Source of the DNA: Eubacteriaceae bacterium CHKCI004
GTDB lineage: Bacteria; Bacillota; Clostridia; Lachnospirales; Lachnospiraceae
Reading direction: 5' to 3'
Length of the DNA: 44,668 bases
NCBI GenBank assembly: GCA_900016875.1
Contig: FCNR01000069.1
Span: 1 to 44,668, forward strand
The notes under the pieces are model-generated. The model did no database searches and was not told the origin of the DNA. It worked only from the letters and a program-made list of their open reading frames with translations. Every line of letters starts with the position of its first letter. Within the stretch, counting starts at the first letter, position 1. This document shows, in pieces, positions 8,780 to 16,876 of this stretch. The position numbers were made by a program, and so were the translations under genes.

Positions 8780-9622
8780 TCAGTCGGTAATCAGTTTCTT
8801 CATGCTCTCCATTTTCCGCTGCGCGGTTTCCTGCCGGAAGTTGTCGCCGGTAAAGCGTACCGGGACGCACATGGAAAGCAGGCGGTCATAAATCCGGGAA
8901 TGGGCGGTGTCCTCCGGGTTCCGCAAGTCGTCCAGCGTGAGGTTGGTCGTGACGATCAGCGGCTTGCCGCTGCGGTAACGGCTGTCAATCACATTGAAAA
9001 CCTGTTCCAGCCCGTATTCCGTCCCGCGCTCCATGCCAAAGTCGTCAAGGATAAGCAGCGGATAGCGGCAAAGGCGGGAAATGTATTCGTTGCGGTTCTC
9101 AAAGCTGGCGGCAAGGTCGTTGAGGATAAGGGCAAAGTTCGTCATGTGGACGGGGATTTCTTTCTCCATGAGGGCGTTTGCGATACAGCCCGCAAGATAG
9201 CTTTTCCCGGTTCCCACGCCGCCCCAGAACAGGCAGCCGATATTGTCGGCTCGCATATCCGCCCAATGCTCCACATACCGGCGGGCAATCCCGGCCTGCG
9301 GGTTCCTGCCGTTGTCGTTCTCAAAAGTCCAGTCCCGCATGGTGGGGTCGGTAAAGCCCCGGCGTTTCAGTTCTTCCACGGTGTCAAGGTGCCTGCGCCG
9401 CTTCTCGGCGGCCTCCCGTTCCTCGCGGGCGGTTCTCTGGCAGTCGCACTCTGCCGGGTGACGGTCACGGCCAAAGATAGCGGCCTTATCCGGCGCAAAA
9501 TAGGCTTCTTTCGGCTTGCGGCACTTGCCGCAGTACAGTAAACCGTCCTCGCCGGTGTAGTCCTCCGGCTCCGGGGCGGTGGTCGTCATATTCTCCAAAA
9601 CAGCGTTGATTTCGTTCTTCAT
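8780..9622 (-). CDS. DnaC-like ATP-binding helicase loader
   Basis: This 280-residue AAA+ protein has Walker A GGVGTGKS, Walker B LLILDDFG and a sensor-like VTTNLT, the pattern of DnaC/IstB-type helicase loaders. An N-terminal cysteine cluster (CGKC, later CDC) may bind zinc. ATG 9622 is ten bases after GGAGG and overlaps the stop of the replication initiator gene by 4 bp, so the pair is probably translationally coupled. Together they suggest that element 1 can replicate its excised circle, which is inference from the gene pair. Confidence 0.9.
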   Translation of the reverse strand: MKNEINAVLENMTTTAPEPEDYTGEDGLLYCGKCRKPKEAYFAPDKAAIFGRDRHPAECDCQRTAREEREAAEKRRRHLDTVEELKRRGFTDPTMRDWTFENDNGRNPQAGIARRYVEHWADMRADNIGCLFWGGVGTGKSYLAGCIANALMEKEIPVHMTNFALILNDLAASFENRNEYISRLCRYPLLILDDFGMERGTEYGLEQVFNVIDSRYRSGKPLIVTTNLTLDDLRNPEDTAHSRIYDRLLSMCVPVRFTGDNFRQETAQRKMESMKKLITD

Positions 9623-10410
9623 AAACTCTCGCCCTCCTTGCATGAGTAGTCTGGTATGCCCTTTTTCGGGGCTTTCTTTTTGTCGTTCCCCGCCCATATC
9701 CGCAGGGCGGCGGCATAGTTCTGGTAGCTTTTCCCGTTGGCGGCAAGGTAGCGGCTCATTTCCTCGATGAACCGTTCCAGCCTGTCGGGGTACTCTGCCT
9801 GCAACTCGTCGTATTCGGTCTGCGACAGAAAAATATTCTGGTATCGGCCATAGGGCGCGGGCGGCTCCCCACTCACTCCCTTTGTTTGGCTCTCTGTAAG
9901 GTTGTTTATAGTAGTTTGGTTAGGGGACGGTTTTCCGACCATCATAAGGTCGGTTTTCTGACCATCAGTAGGACGGTTTTCCGGCTCTATGAGGGTCGGA
10001 TTTCCGGCCATCAGTTGGTCGGAAAACTGTACCTGTGGCACTCGCGGCACTTTGACATAAAGCCGGTTCGGTGCGGAGAAGCCGCCCCGTTCCCGTTCCA
10101 GCAGCCCCGCCATGTCCAGTTCATTAAGCGCCCCCTTTATGGTGGTGCTGCCCTTATCCAGTATTTCGGCTATCTCCGCGATTGGATAGATAATATATAT
10201 CCTGCCCTCGTCGTCCTGCCACTTGTTCTTCTGGGAGAGTGTGGAACGGTCTAACAGCAGCGAATACAGCAGCTTGGCGGTCTGGGAAATCTCCATTTTC
10301 AGCAGGAAACGGGGGTAGGGCAGATAGATAGGCAGCGGCGTGTCTGCCATGATATAATCAGCGATAGTATCACCTCCCTGTGTTTCGGGTTGATTTTGGC
10401 GTTTTGTCAC
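9619..10410 (-). CDS. Replication initiator (RepA_N-type N-terminus with DUF6017-like C-terminus)
   Basis: This 263-residue protein carries the RepA_N-type segment PLPIYLPYPRFLL followed by a winged-helix region with a GSTTIKGALNELDMAGLL recognition helix. The C-terminal segment resembles the DnaD-like domain of plasmid and transposon initiators. The frame opens at GTG 10410 with a poor ribosome-binding site. ATG 10350 is an alternative, but its GGAGG is 22 bases away, so the start is uncertain. The middle (residues about 130-180) is low-complexity and rich in Asn, Pro and Thr. Confidence 0.85.
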   Translation of the reverse strand: MTKRQNQPETQGGDTIADYIMADTPLPIYLPYPRFLLKMEISQTAKLLYSLLLDRSTLSQKNKWQDDEGRIYIIYPIAEIAEILDKGSTTIKGALNELDMAGLLERERGGFSAPNRLYVKVPRVPQVQFSDQLMAGNPTLIEPENRPTDGQKTDLMMVGKPSPNQTTINNLTESQTKGVSGEPPAPYGRYQNIFLSQTEYDELQAEYPDRLERFIEEMSRYLAANGKSYQNYAAALRIWAGNDKKKAPKKGIPDYSCKEGESL

Positions 10411-10486
10411 GCCTTAGAACGGCGTTTCCGGTGGAAAAGGATAAATGTATCGCGTACCCTTTGACACCCACGAAAAAAGCCTTGAT

Positions 10487-10873
10487 TTATGCGGGTTTGA
10501 AAGGCTCTAAAGCGTGACATTTCTGCCTTTGTTTCCGCTTTCTCTCGGCGGCTTTGATTTTCTTCATGCGTCCGGCGCAGTCGGGGCAGTATTTTCCCCG
10601 GTTGGATTTGGGGACAAATGCCGCCCCGCAGACCTCACACCGTTTCCGGCTCCCCCGGTACAAGAGGGCTGCGGCCAGTTCCCCGTCAAGGGGCAGGACA
10701 GCCACACGGAACCAGCGGCACATGAGGGAAAGGGAAATGCTTTGGACGCACACGCAAGGCTCCCCGTCGTCTAACAGCAGGCAGTTTCCCTCGTCGTAGT
10801 TACAGCACTCATGTACCAGCCGCCGCGCCCGCCGGTGCTGGCGGTAGTCCATGCGGGGCAGGTTATCGCTCAT
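10487..10873 (-). CDS. Cysteine-rich VLP-type protein
   Basis: This 128-residue protein has a cysteine-containing middle (HECCNYDEGNC, then CVCVQ) and a C-terminal zinc-finger-like CEVCG...CPDC, followed by a very basic tail. It matches the small cysteine-rich VLP proteins that sit next to relaxase genes in clostridial elements. ATG 10873 follows AAGGAGCAGAGCC and overlaps the relaxase stop by 11 bp. DNA binding is likely from the zinc finger and basic tail; the role is unknown. Confidence 0.75.
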   Translation of the reverse strand: MSDNLPRMDYRQHRRARRLVHECCNYDEGNCLLLDDGEPCVCVQSISLSLMCRWFRVAVLPLDGELAAALLYRGSRKRCEVCGAAFVPKSNRGKYCPDCAGRMKKIKAAERKRKQRQKCHALEPFKPA

Positions 10874-12482
10874 GGCTCTGCTCCTTTCTGCGGTGGGGTT
10901 CCTCCCGGCGCAAAATCTGGTCGATGTTCCGCTTGACGGTCTGCAACTCCTTGAACCGCTGTTTCTGTTCGTGGTAGGTGTTATACAGGCCGTCTTTCTC
11001 GGAGATAAGCTGCTCGATCTCGGCCTGCAACGCTTTCCGGGCGGGCAGCTTGGTGATGCCATGCGCCTTGAAATACCGGGCGGCGGCTTCGGCTATGATA
11101 AAATCGCTCTCGTTTGCCTGCCGGTAGGCGGCGCGGGCTTTCTCGGATTTCTGCGCTTTCAGCCCGTCGCGGGTGGGCTTGGTCTTGGCATAGGCAAGTA
11201 CCTGTTGCTGCAACTCCTTTTTCCCTTGTAGCTTCGTTTCCAGTGCTTTCAGTTCGCCGCTGGTCTGGCGCATTTCCTGATAGGCGGTATCAACGGCGGC
11301 TTCTAACTGCTCCGGGGAAGTAAAGCCGTATTCCTGATACACATTCAGCGTCGCGGCCATTTGTTTGAGGTTGTGCATGGTCGCCCAGCGTTCATAGCCC
11401 CGGCCTTTGCCCTCGGCCATTTTCTGCTCAATGTCCACAAGCCGCTGCACACCGTCCTGCTTCGGGGCGGTTTGTGGGGCTTTTGTGTTCCCATGCCGGG
11501 GGTATTCGAGTATGGCTGCGGCCTTTTCTGTGGCTCTGGCGGCGTTCTGCTCCAAAACGGAAAGGACAGCGGTGCGGTCAAAGTCGTCGCCCAGCTTCCG
11601 GGCGGTAATTGGCTTTGTCCTGTCCGGCGTGAGGTAGGAAAGCCGCCCCCGGCTCTCCTTGACGGTCACGCCCTCCCGCAGCAGCAGAGAGGAAAATTCG
11701 TCAAAGCTGGCGGCGGTGGCAAGGGCTTTCCGTATGGTCTGCCGCAGCTTCTCCTTGTTCGTTTCAAACTTGGTCTGCCGGGGCGTGATACCGCCTGCAA
11801 TCATGGGGGCGTTCTGCTTGTCCAGCGCAGCCTGTCCCTTTTTCTGCGCCCAATACTCCCGGTCGGTCACGCGGTTCTTGCTGCCGTTCAAGAGGTCGAT
11901 TTGGTAAAGCCCCTCCCGGTGGCACATCTCCATGACTTCGGATTTGAAGTAGCGCAAGGCAGCGTCGGTACAGCGGTGCTTGCAACCGGCTTTCGTGTCG
12001 GCTGGCCTGTCCATGTAGGGCAGGAACGGCACTTCCTCTATCCGCAGCGAATTGATAACGATATGCACATGGATATTGCCGCTGTGGTTATGCCCGTCCG
12101 GGTGGGTGCATACAAGGGCTTGGTGGCCGGGGAAATGCTCTTTACAGAATTGCTCCCCCAATGCCTGCGCCCGGTCTACGGTCAAGCCGTTGTCCGGGCC
12201 GTCCCGTGGGTCAAAGCTGATGATATAGTGGTGGCTTTTCACATCTTCCCGCCGCTGGTTCTTCCCATAGCGGAGATTTGCCCGCATACACGCAACGGCA
12301 AAATCCTCCCCGCCGCAGTTCAGCGTGGACAGCCGGTAGTCCTCGCGGGGGATAAGCCTGCCGGTTTCATCAAGGACGGGCTTCATGGTAAACTCGTCAT
12401 GCTCGAAAAGCAGGTATTGTTCGGCGGCTCCGTAGTCGGCATTTTTAGAGTTGATATGCTTGAGTGTTGCCAACCGCGTCAC
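10863..12482 (-). CDS. Relaxase (mobilization nuclease) of element 1
   Basis: This 539-residue relaxase would nick the element's origin of transfer and pilot the strand through a host conjugation channel. The metal-binding HxH pair lies in GNIHVHIVINS, preceded by HHYIISFDP. The C-terminal half is a long charged helical region. The start appears to be GTG 12482, overlapping mobC by 38 bp, with only a weak ribosome-binding site, which fits coupling to mobC. The backbone element around it carries the secretion channel that could be used in trans. Confidence 0.92.
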   Translation of the reverse strand: MTRLATLKHINSKNADYGAAEQYLLFEHDEFTMKPVLDETGRLIPREDYRLSTLNCGGEDFAVACMRANLRYGKNQRREDVKSHHYIISFDPRDGPDNGLTVDRAQALGEQFCKEHFPGHQALVCTHPDGHNHSGNIHVHIVINSLRIEEVPFLPYMDRPADTKAGCKHRCTDAALRYFKSEVMEMCHREGLYQIDLLNGSKNRVTDREYWAQKKGQAALDKQNAPMIAGGITPRQTKFETNKEKLRQTIRKALATAASFDEFSSLLLREGVTVKESRGRLSYLTPDRTKPITARKLGDDFDRTAVLSVLEQNAARATEKAAAILEYPRHGNTKAPQTAPKQDGVQRLVDIEQKMAEGKGRGYERWATMHNLKQMAATLNVYQEYGFTSPEQLEAAVDTAYQEMRQTSGELKALETKLQGKKELQQQVLAYAKTKPTRDGLKAQKSEKARAAYRQANESDFIIAEAAARYFKAHGITKLPARKALQAEIEQLISEKDGLYNTYHEQKQRFKELQTVKRNIDQILRREEPHRRKEQSHER

Positions 12483-12843
12483 CTACTTTCTGTAAGACTT
12501 CATACTTGAGAGCGGCAAGGTCGGCTATGGCGGCGCGTACCTCGCCGGAGAGCGCATTGTAGGGTGCGCCGTACTCGTTCAGATACCGGGCTATCTGGTT
12601 GAGGTTGCCGCCGATCCTGCCGTACTCGGCGGCTAACTTCCCGACAGCAGAGAGTAGTTCATCATTGACCGCTGACACATGGATAACGGGGCGTATGGTC
12701 GCCCGCCGTATCGCCTGCCGGAGAAATTCCGACTGGCTGATACCATAGGGCGCAAGCCGCGCTGTGAAGTCGGCGTATTCATCTTCGGACAGCCGGGTTT
12801 TCACAACGCGGCTGCGGTGGGGCGTGTTGTATTTCTTTCGCAT
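12445..12843 (-). CDS. mobC: MobC-type relaxosome accessory protein
   Basis: This 132-residue protein begins MRKKYNTPHRSRVVKTRLSEDEY, a ribbon-helix-helix start, and contains GGNLNQIARYLNEYG, the conserved MobC motif. Such proteins bind origin DNA and help the relaxase. ATG 12843 is ten bases after AGGAGG, and the next gene overlaps its 3' end. The ribosome-binding site lies inside the first of three direct repeats that fill the upstream region. Confidence 0.88.
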   Translation of the reverse strand: MRKKYNTPHRSRVVKTRLSEDEYADFTARLAPYGISQSEFLRQAIRRATIRPVIHVSAVNDELLSAVGKLAAEYGRIGGNLNQIARYLNEYGAPYNALSGEVRAAIADLAALKYEVLQKVGDAVGNTQAYQL

Positions 12844-13556
12844 AGGCTGAAAACCTCCTCTCACTATTCTTATTGCTGACTTTTTTCGGATTTTGGGCGG
12901 AGAAAATTTCCTCTCACTCCTCCCATTGCTTAACTTTTCGGGAAATTACAAAAACTTTTTTTTGCATTTCGGCAGAAAAATCCCTCTATACCTCCCATTG
13001 GGCAACTTTTTGGAAAATAACAAAAACTGTTTTCAGCTTTTTCGCCCGTAAGGGCGTATAGCAGGGTTTGGGGAAGGCACTCCCCAACAAGTTTCCCGCG
13101 AGGGGCAAAACCGCAGAATTGCGGATTTTGGCACCGTGGTAGAAACTTGCTCTTAGTAAGCCGCAGACTGCCCCTGTCCGGGCTTTTCCGTACATAGAGC
13201 GAACGGGGCGGGGCTTTCAGCCCGCTGTGCGCGGTCTTTTTTTTCTTTCGCCAAAGATACATTCAAAAGGCCGCCAGCTACCCGCTGTCCGGGGATTTTT
13301 CAAATTTTCTTTTGCCTTAGTAATCCGGGAAACAGGATTTTGGCAACCTACGGGGCAGAGAATTTTTCCTTTCACTCCCTACAACACTGCGTTTTGAAAT
13401 TTGCCAAACGGAGCAGGCAGCTTTTTCTGGCTTCACCTACCTACTACGGGTGACTTTGCGATTTTGCCAAATGGACAACAAAAAAAGCAGCAAATCTTTT
13501 TCAGACTTACTGCTTTCACTGGCCGCTGGTGGGCGGCTGGTATTCAGTTTTGGGGC
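12844..13556. other. 713-bp noncoding region upstream of mobC, candidate oriT of element 1
   Basis: No convincing gene is present: the short open frames lack ribosome-binding sites and family features. The part next to mobC holds three direct repeats (see separate entry). The remainder has several GC-rich inverted segments, for example around 13195-13235, and A/T-rich stretches. Its position directly upstream of mobC and the relaxase is the usual one for an origin of transfer. I could not identify a nic site by known consensus. Confidence 0.5.
12852..13030. repeat. Three degenerate direct repeats upstream of mobC
   Basis: Units start at about 12857, 12910 and 12983 on the plus strand. Each has the form CCTCTCACT (or CCTCTATAC), then ATTGCT or ATTGGG, then ACTTTTTCGG-like sequence. 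Units 2 and 3 also share a trailing AAATTACAAAAACT / AAATAACAAAAACT. A weaker fourth copy may start near 13369. The repeats resemble binding sites for a relaxosome protein such as MobC. Confidence 0.6.
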
Positions 13557-13754
13557 TTATCGGTCAAAGCGAAACTTGAATAGTGCGGAGATTAGCTGCT
13601 GCTTCACATATTCCTCAACCTCGGCGTTAACCTGACCGTGTACTTTGGAAAAGTAGCGGATATATCCGGCATAGTGGGAAAGGACGGTGTCGATTGCGTC
13701 CGGGTCGCCCTCATGGGCTTTGACGATTGTTTCATAGGGGAGAAGTTTACTCAT
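13557..13754 (-). CDS. Small helix-turn-helix regulatory protein
   Basis: This 65-residue protein (MSKLLPYETIVKAHEGD...) matches the small HTH proteins paired with a sigma-like protein in Tn916-type and clostridial mobile elements. ATG 13754 lies nine bases after GGAGG and overlaps the stop of the sigma-like gene by 8 bp. The longer frame up to 13835 overlaps that gene and is rejected. It probably helps control element gene expression, by family comparison. Confidence 0.75.
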   Translation of the reverse strand: MSKLLPYETIVKAHEGDPDAIDTVLSHYAGYIRYFSKVHGQVNAEVEEYVKQQLISALFKFRFDR

Positions 13755-14169
13755 GGTCTTTTCCCTCCATGAGCCGCCGTAGCCGCTGCAAGGCAAGCTG
13801 GATATGCCGCCCCGCTGTGCTGCGTGTCCGGCCAATATGTACGCCGATCACTCGCTGCGGCTGGCGCAGGAAATAGTAACGGAAAATCTCTTCCTGTGTC
13901 TGCTCCGGCAAGAGGGCAAGGGCGGCGGCAAGTTCCGCATGGTACAGAACGGCGGTCTGGCCGCAGGCGGTAAAAAGATATTCTTCAAGCTGCTCCGGTT
14001 CGGCAAGCTGGACAAACTTCTCATTCATCAGATAGTCAAGAGAAACTTCCCGTTCCCACCTCCGGCGCAGCTTTAAGATTATATCTATGGCTGCGTGACG
14101 AATGACAATCTTGCAAAAGGCATTGAATGTGTACTGGATATGCACTTTGTAGGCTTCATCTTCGGTCAT
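13747..14169 (-). CDS. Sigma-70-like regulator of element 1
   Basis: This 140-residue protein has the two-part layout of Tn916 ORF7-type sigma-like proteins: YTFNAFCKIVIRHAAIDI near the start, and a C-terminal HTH with GVHIGRTRSTAGRHIQLAL. ATG 14169 follows GAGGGGGAATTTCC. It forms an operon with the downstream small HTH gene. A diverged, broken copy of this gene and its upstream region lies at 15237-15832. Confidence 0.8.
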   Translation of the reverse strand: MTEDEAYKVHIQYTFNAFCKIVIRHAAIDIILKLRRRWEREVSLDYLMNEKFVQLAEPEQLEEYLFTACGQTAVLYHAELAAALALLPEQTQEEIFRYYFLRQPQRVIGVHIGRTRSTAGRHIQLALQRLRRLMEGKDHE

Positions 14170-14200
14170 GGAAATTCCCCCTCTCTGAATAATAGTGCGG

Positions 14201-14349
14201 GGCGGCAGCACTCCTTGCTGTCGCCCCTTGATTGCCTATCTGCAAAGGCGGGCGGGGCTGTCAACGGCGGCGCATATGCGCCGTTCATCTTGACTGTTGA
14301 CTGGCTCGGCTGGCTTTGCCATTTGAGTGTAATTGCTTATTCTTTTTTT
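14201..14349. repeat. Copy A of a 149-bp direct repeat
   Basis: This stretch upstream of the sigma-like gene is nearly identical to 15684-15832. It begins with a hairpin (GGCGGCAGCA with TGCTGTCGCC) and ends with GTGTAATTGCTTATTC and a T run. Together with the adjacent sigma-like coding region it forms one unit of a duplication on both sides of the SpoU methyltransferase gene. Confidence 0.85.
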
Positions 14350-14421
14350 ATTTGCAGACTTTTGAGGTAGAACGCCTGCTCCTCCCTTTTCTCTGGCTCA
14401 CTCTCAAAAGGGTTATGCTGT

Positions 14422-15240
14422 CTAATTCATTCGTTGTCTTACTATTTCATACATCATTATAGATGCAGCACAACTGACATTGAAAGAACTGGCATAGGAA
14501 TCTTCAGCCATAGGAATCGTACATAAAACATCACAATATTCCTTAAATGCCTTATTTAATCCCATGGTTTCATTTCCCATCATTAACATAACCGGGGTTT
14601 TCAAGTCCTCATGATAGATAGGCTTTTCGTGGTGGGCTGTTGTGCCTATGATCTTAAAGCCAGGGTATTTTATTCTAAGGCTTTCAACGAATTTATATAA
14701 ATCCTCATTGTGAATGATTCGAATCACCGGAAGATTGAAAAAAGAACCCATCGCCGAAACAATTACATCAGGCTCATACAAATCAACCGCATGTCCAGTA
14801 ATTATCAACATATCTACTCCCAACGCATCACATGAACGTATCATCGTACCTAAATTTCCTTTATTAGAGGGCCTGTCAAATAACACAATAAATGGATTGG
14901 AAGATAACGCAACATTTTCTAACCTGTCTTCCCTCATTTCAATAATAGCCAATAATTCAGAAGTTTCTTCTTTTCCACTTAATTCCTTTAGCAACTGTGC
15001 CGTAAGAGTATAATTGACTTCTGTTTTTACTGTTTCTATCATATGTTTTGCCCAGCCTGACAGATTATTCTTGTCATAAATAAAAGAAATAATCTTCCAG
15101 TTATTTTTAACCGCTTCATTTAAACTTCTTACGCCTTCAACAATAAATTGATTATATTTATATCTTTTATTTCGATTATGCTTCAATACTTCAAATCTCT
15201 GGTAATCATTATTTTTATTTAATATAGAAACAACTTTCAT
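14422..15240 (-). CDS. SpoU/TrmH-family RNA 2'-O-methyltransferase
   Basis: This 272-residue SPOUT enzyme has the three SpoU motifs: NKGNLGTMIRS (motif 1, mid-protein), LMMGNETMGL (motif 2) and SSFNVSCAASIMMYE (motif 3). The N-terminal part resembles the L30e-like substrate-binding domain. The family methylates ribose in rRNA or tRNA; members such as AviRb and Tsr give antibiotic resistance. The gene is much more A/T-rich than its neighbours, a sign of separate origin. Its ATG overlaps the stop of a broken sigma-like gene as ATGA. Resistance to a ribosome drug such as an orthosomycin is possible but is only inferred from location. Confidence 0.85.
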   Translation of the reverse strand: MKVVSILNKNNDYQRFEVLKHNRNKRYKYNQFIVEGVRSLNEAVKNNWKIISFIYDKNNLSGWAKHMIETVKTEVNYTLTAQLLKELSGKEETSELLAIIEMREDRLENVALSSNPFIVLFDRPSNKGNLGTMIRSCDALGVDMLIITGHAVDLYEPDVIVSAMGSFFNLPVIRIIHNEDLYKFVESLRIKYPGFKIIGTTAHHEKPIYHEDLKTPVMLMMGNETMGLNKAFKEYCDVLCTIPMAEDSYASSFNVSCAASIMMYEIVRQRMN

Positions 15241-15616
15241 TTCAATACCTGCCTCATCATACTTTGGTTTTCGAATTTTTCACCCATTGTAAGCCCATTT
15301 TTGAAAAAATAAGGGAAAATGATTTCCCGGTTTTTCTGTGGCAGGGATAACAGGACGGCGGCAAGTTTTCCATTGGTGAGGATAACTGCCTGACCGCATA
15401 TCGTTATAGGGTGTTCTTCATGGGGTGCTTCAAAATATTCGTCTGTTGTGCCTAAAGGGTAAAACTTTTCTTCTGTGAGGTATTCAAGGGATATTTCTTT
15501 TTGCCGCCGTCTGCTCCTGTCACGCCATGCGTTGATAGCCGCATAGTGTATGACGGTCTTGCAAAGCCATTGAACGTGTACATGATGTGTTCTTTGTATG
15601 CTTCTGTGCAAGGCAT
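15237..15616 (-). pseudogene. Broken second copy of the sigma-like regulator
   Basis: The start MPCTEAYKEHIMYTFNGF at 15616 parallels MTEDEAYKVHIQYTFNAF of the intact gene. The frame is then lost by what looks like deletion of one T in a T run near 15560: adding a T gives GFCKTVIHYAA, matching FCKIVIRHAA. The shifted frame continues to 15237 but lacks the C-terminal HTH. The ribosome-binding site AAAGGGGGAATCATCT is preserved. The end overlaps the SpoU methyltransferase start by 4 bp, so leftover translation may matter for that gene. Confidence 0.85.
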
Positions 15617-15683
15617 AGATGATTCCCCCTTTCTCCCACATAGGGCGTTGTATGGTTGACGGGTTTCATTTATAATATCAGAG

Positions 15684-15832
15684 GGCGGCAGCACCCCTTG
15701 CTGTCGCCCCTTGATTGCCTACCAGCAAAGGCGGGCGGGGCTGTCAACAGCGGCGCATATGCGCCGTTTATCTTGACTGCCCGCTGGCTCGGCTGGCTTT
15801 CCTATTTGAGTGTAATTGCTTATTCTTTTTTT
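15684..15832. repeat. Copy B of the 149-bp direct repeat
   Basis: Near-identical to 14201-14349, in the same orientation and the same position relative to a sigma-like gene. Its right end runs into the 3' end of the AraC-type gene. The two copies are about 1.48 kb apart and could recombine to remove the SpoU methyltransferase gene. Confidence 0.85.
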
Positions 15833-16686
15833 GTTACTGGAATCCAAATTTCACTGTATGCGTAGTTGGGCTTTTTGTCGTCCATTTTTGTAAAAGAGAA
15901 AGAAAACGGCTCTGCCAGTTCATAATCTGCCGTCATAAACCATTCGGAGTAGATTCTTGCCATTGTATCCTGCAAAGTAAACGGGAAGATTCCTTCATTT
16001 GGAAAAACTGCCCACGTATGAGCTTTAACAGGAAATGTGTCCAGATTACTGCTAATGTCATTTTTAGTTGTTAAAACTCCAATTAAATGCGTTAATTCAC
16101 CAGCTTCTTCAAGAAAGTTCGTATCTGATTCATAGGAAACATTTACAGTTTCATATGGCTCAATGTTTTGCAACCGGTGCATTTCTTCTTTCTGTTCCTG
16201 TGTTATGCTTTGTGCCAGTTCCAAAATAGCGTTGTTTACTCCCTCATATTGTAACGGCACTCGTTTACTTACACCTGCAAACGTAAAAGCAGGTTTTTCA
16301 ACAATTTTATATTCCATTAAAGTTCCTCCCTTCATAGTTACAACAAATTGTAACTTTTGGCATGATTTACATTGTTTCAACTTTGCGACTTGTGACGGTA
16401 AGATACCGCTCCATTTTTTAAAGGCACGTGTAAATCCGTCTACGGATTGATACCCATATTGATAAGCGACATCTGTTACCTGCGCCCCCTGCAACAATTC
16501 TTTGTTAGCTTCTGAAAGTCGTCTGTTTTTTACATACTCATTCAGCGTCATATTGGTAAGCGCAAAAAATATTTTTCTAAAATGATAATCTGAAACATTT
16601 ATATGCTCAGAAATCTTCTCAAGTAAAAACTCGTCCTCCAGGTGCGCTTCAATATAGTCCATCGCGTCATTCAATTTCTTTAACAC
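15820..16686 (-). CDS. AraC-family regulator with GyrI-like effector-binding domain
   Basis: This 288-residue protein has an N-terminal AraC double HTH (DYHFRKIFFALTNMTLNEYV and QYGYQSVDGFTRAFKKWSG) joined to a C-terminal GyrI/AraC_E_bind domain (MEYKIVEKPAFTFAGVSKRV, later KAHTWAVFPNEG). These proteins bind small hydrophobic or cationic ligands and control drug-response genes. GTG 16686 is preferred because GGAGG lies six bases upstream; the frame is open to 16716. It is the gene after tet in the same direction, with 190 bp between them. Its target is unknown. Confidence 0.85.
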   Translation of the reverse strand: MLKKLNDAMDYIEAHLEDEFLLEKISEHINVSDYHFRKIFFALTNMTLNEYVKNRRLSEANKELLQGAQVTDVAYQYGYQSVDGFTRAFKKWSGILPSQVAKLKQCKSCQKLQFVVTMKGGTLMEYKIVEKPAFTFAGVSKRVPLQYEGVNNAILELAQSITQEQKEEMHRLQNIEPYETVNVSYESDTNFLEEAGELTHLIGVLTTKNDISSNLDTFPVKAHTWAVFPNEGIFPFTLQDTMARIYSEWFMTADYELAEPFSFSFTKMDDKKPNYAYSEIWIPVTKKE

Positions 16687-16876
16687 ATTGCCCCTCCTTC
16701 CGAATACGAATATCACAATTTAGAAAGATATGCTCGACATTAGCATACAAAATTAGTCGGGTTATAAATAAAGGCCGTTTGCTCAATATAAGTTTACACA
16801 AAACCGACTTGAAAACAAAACTAACATAGACTCTCCTTATATTCAAAGATTTTTATCCGTGATAACGCACAAAATA

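Noticed and set aside
11361..12509. Long plus-strand frame opposite the relaxase (382 codons)
   Set aside because: It is a shadow of the G/C-rich relaxase gene; the relaxase motifs and gene overlaps fix the coding strand.
12852..13030. CRISPR-like array
   Set aside because: There are only three degenerate, unevenly spaced repeats without uniform spacers or cas genes. No CRISPR array is seen anywhere in the window.
12930..13262. 110-codon frame in the region upstream of mobC
   Set aside because: It contains the direct repeats and low-complexity A-rich stretches, and lacks a ribosome-binding site. The region fits an origin better.
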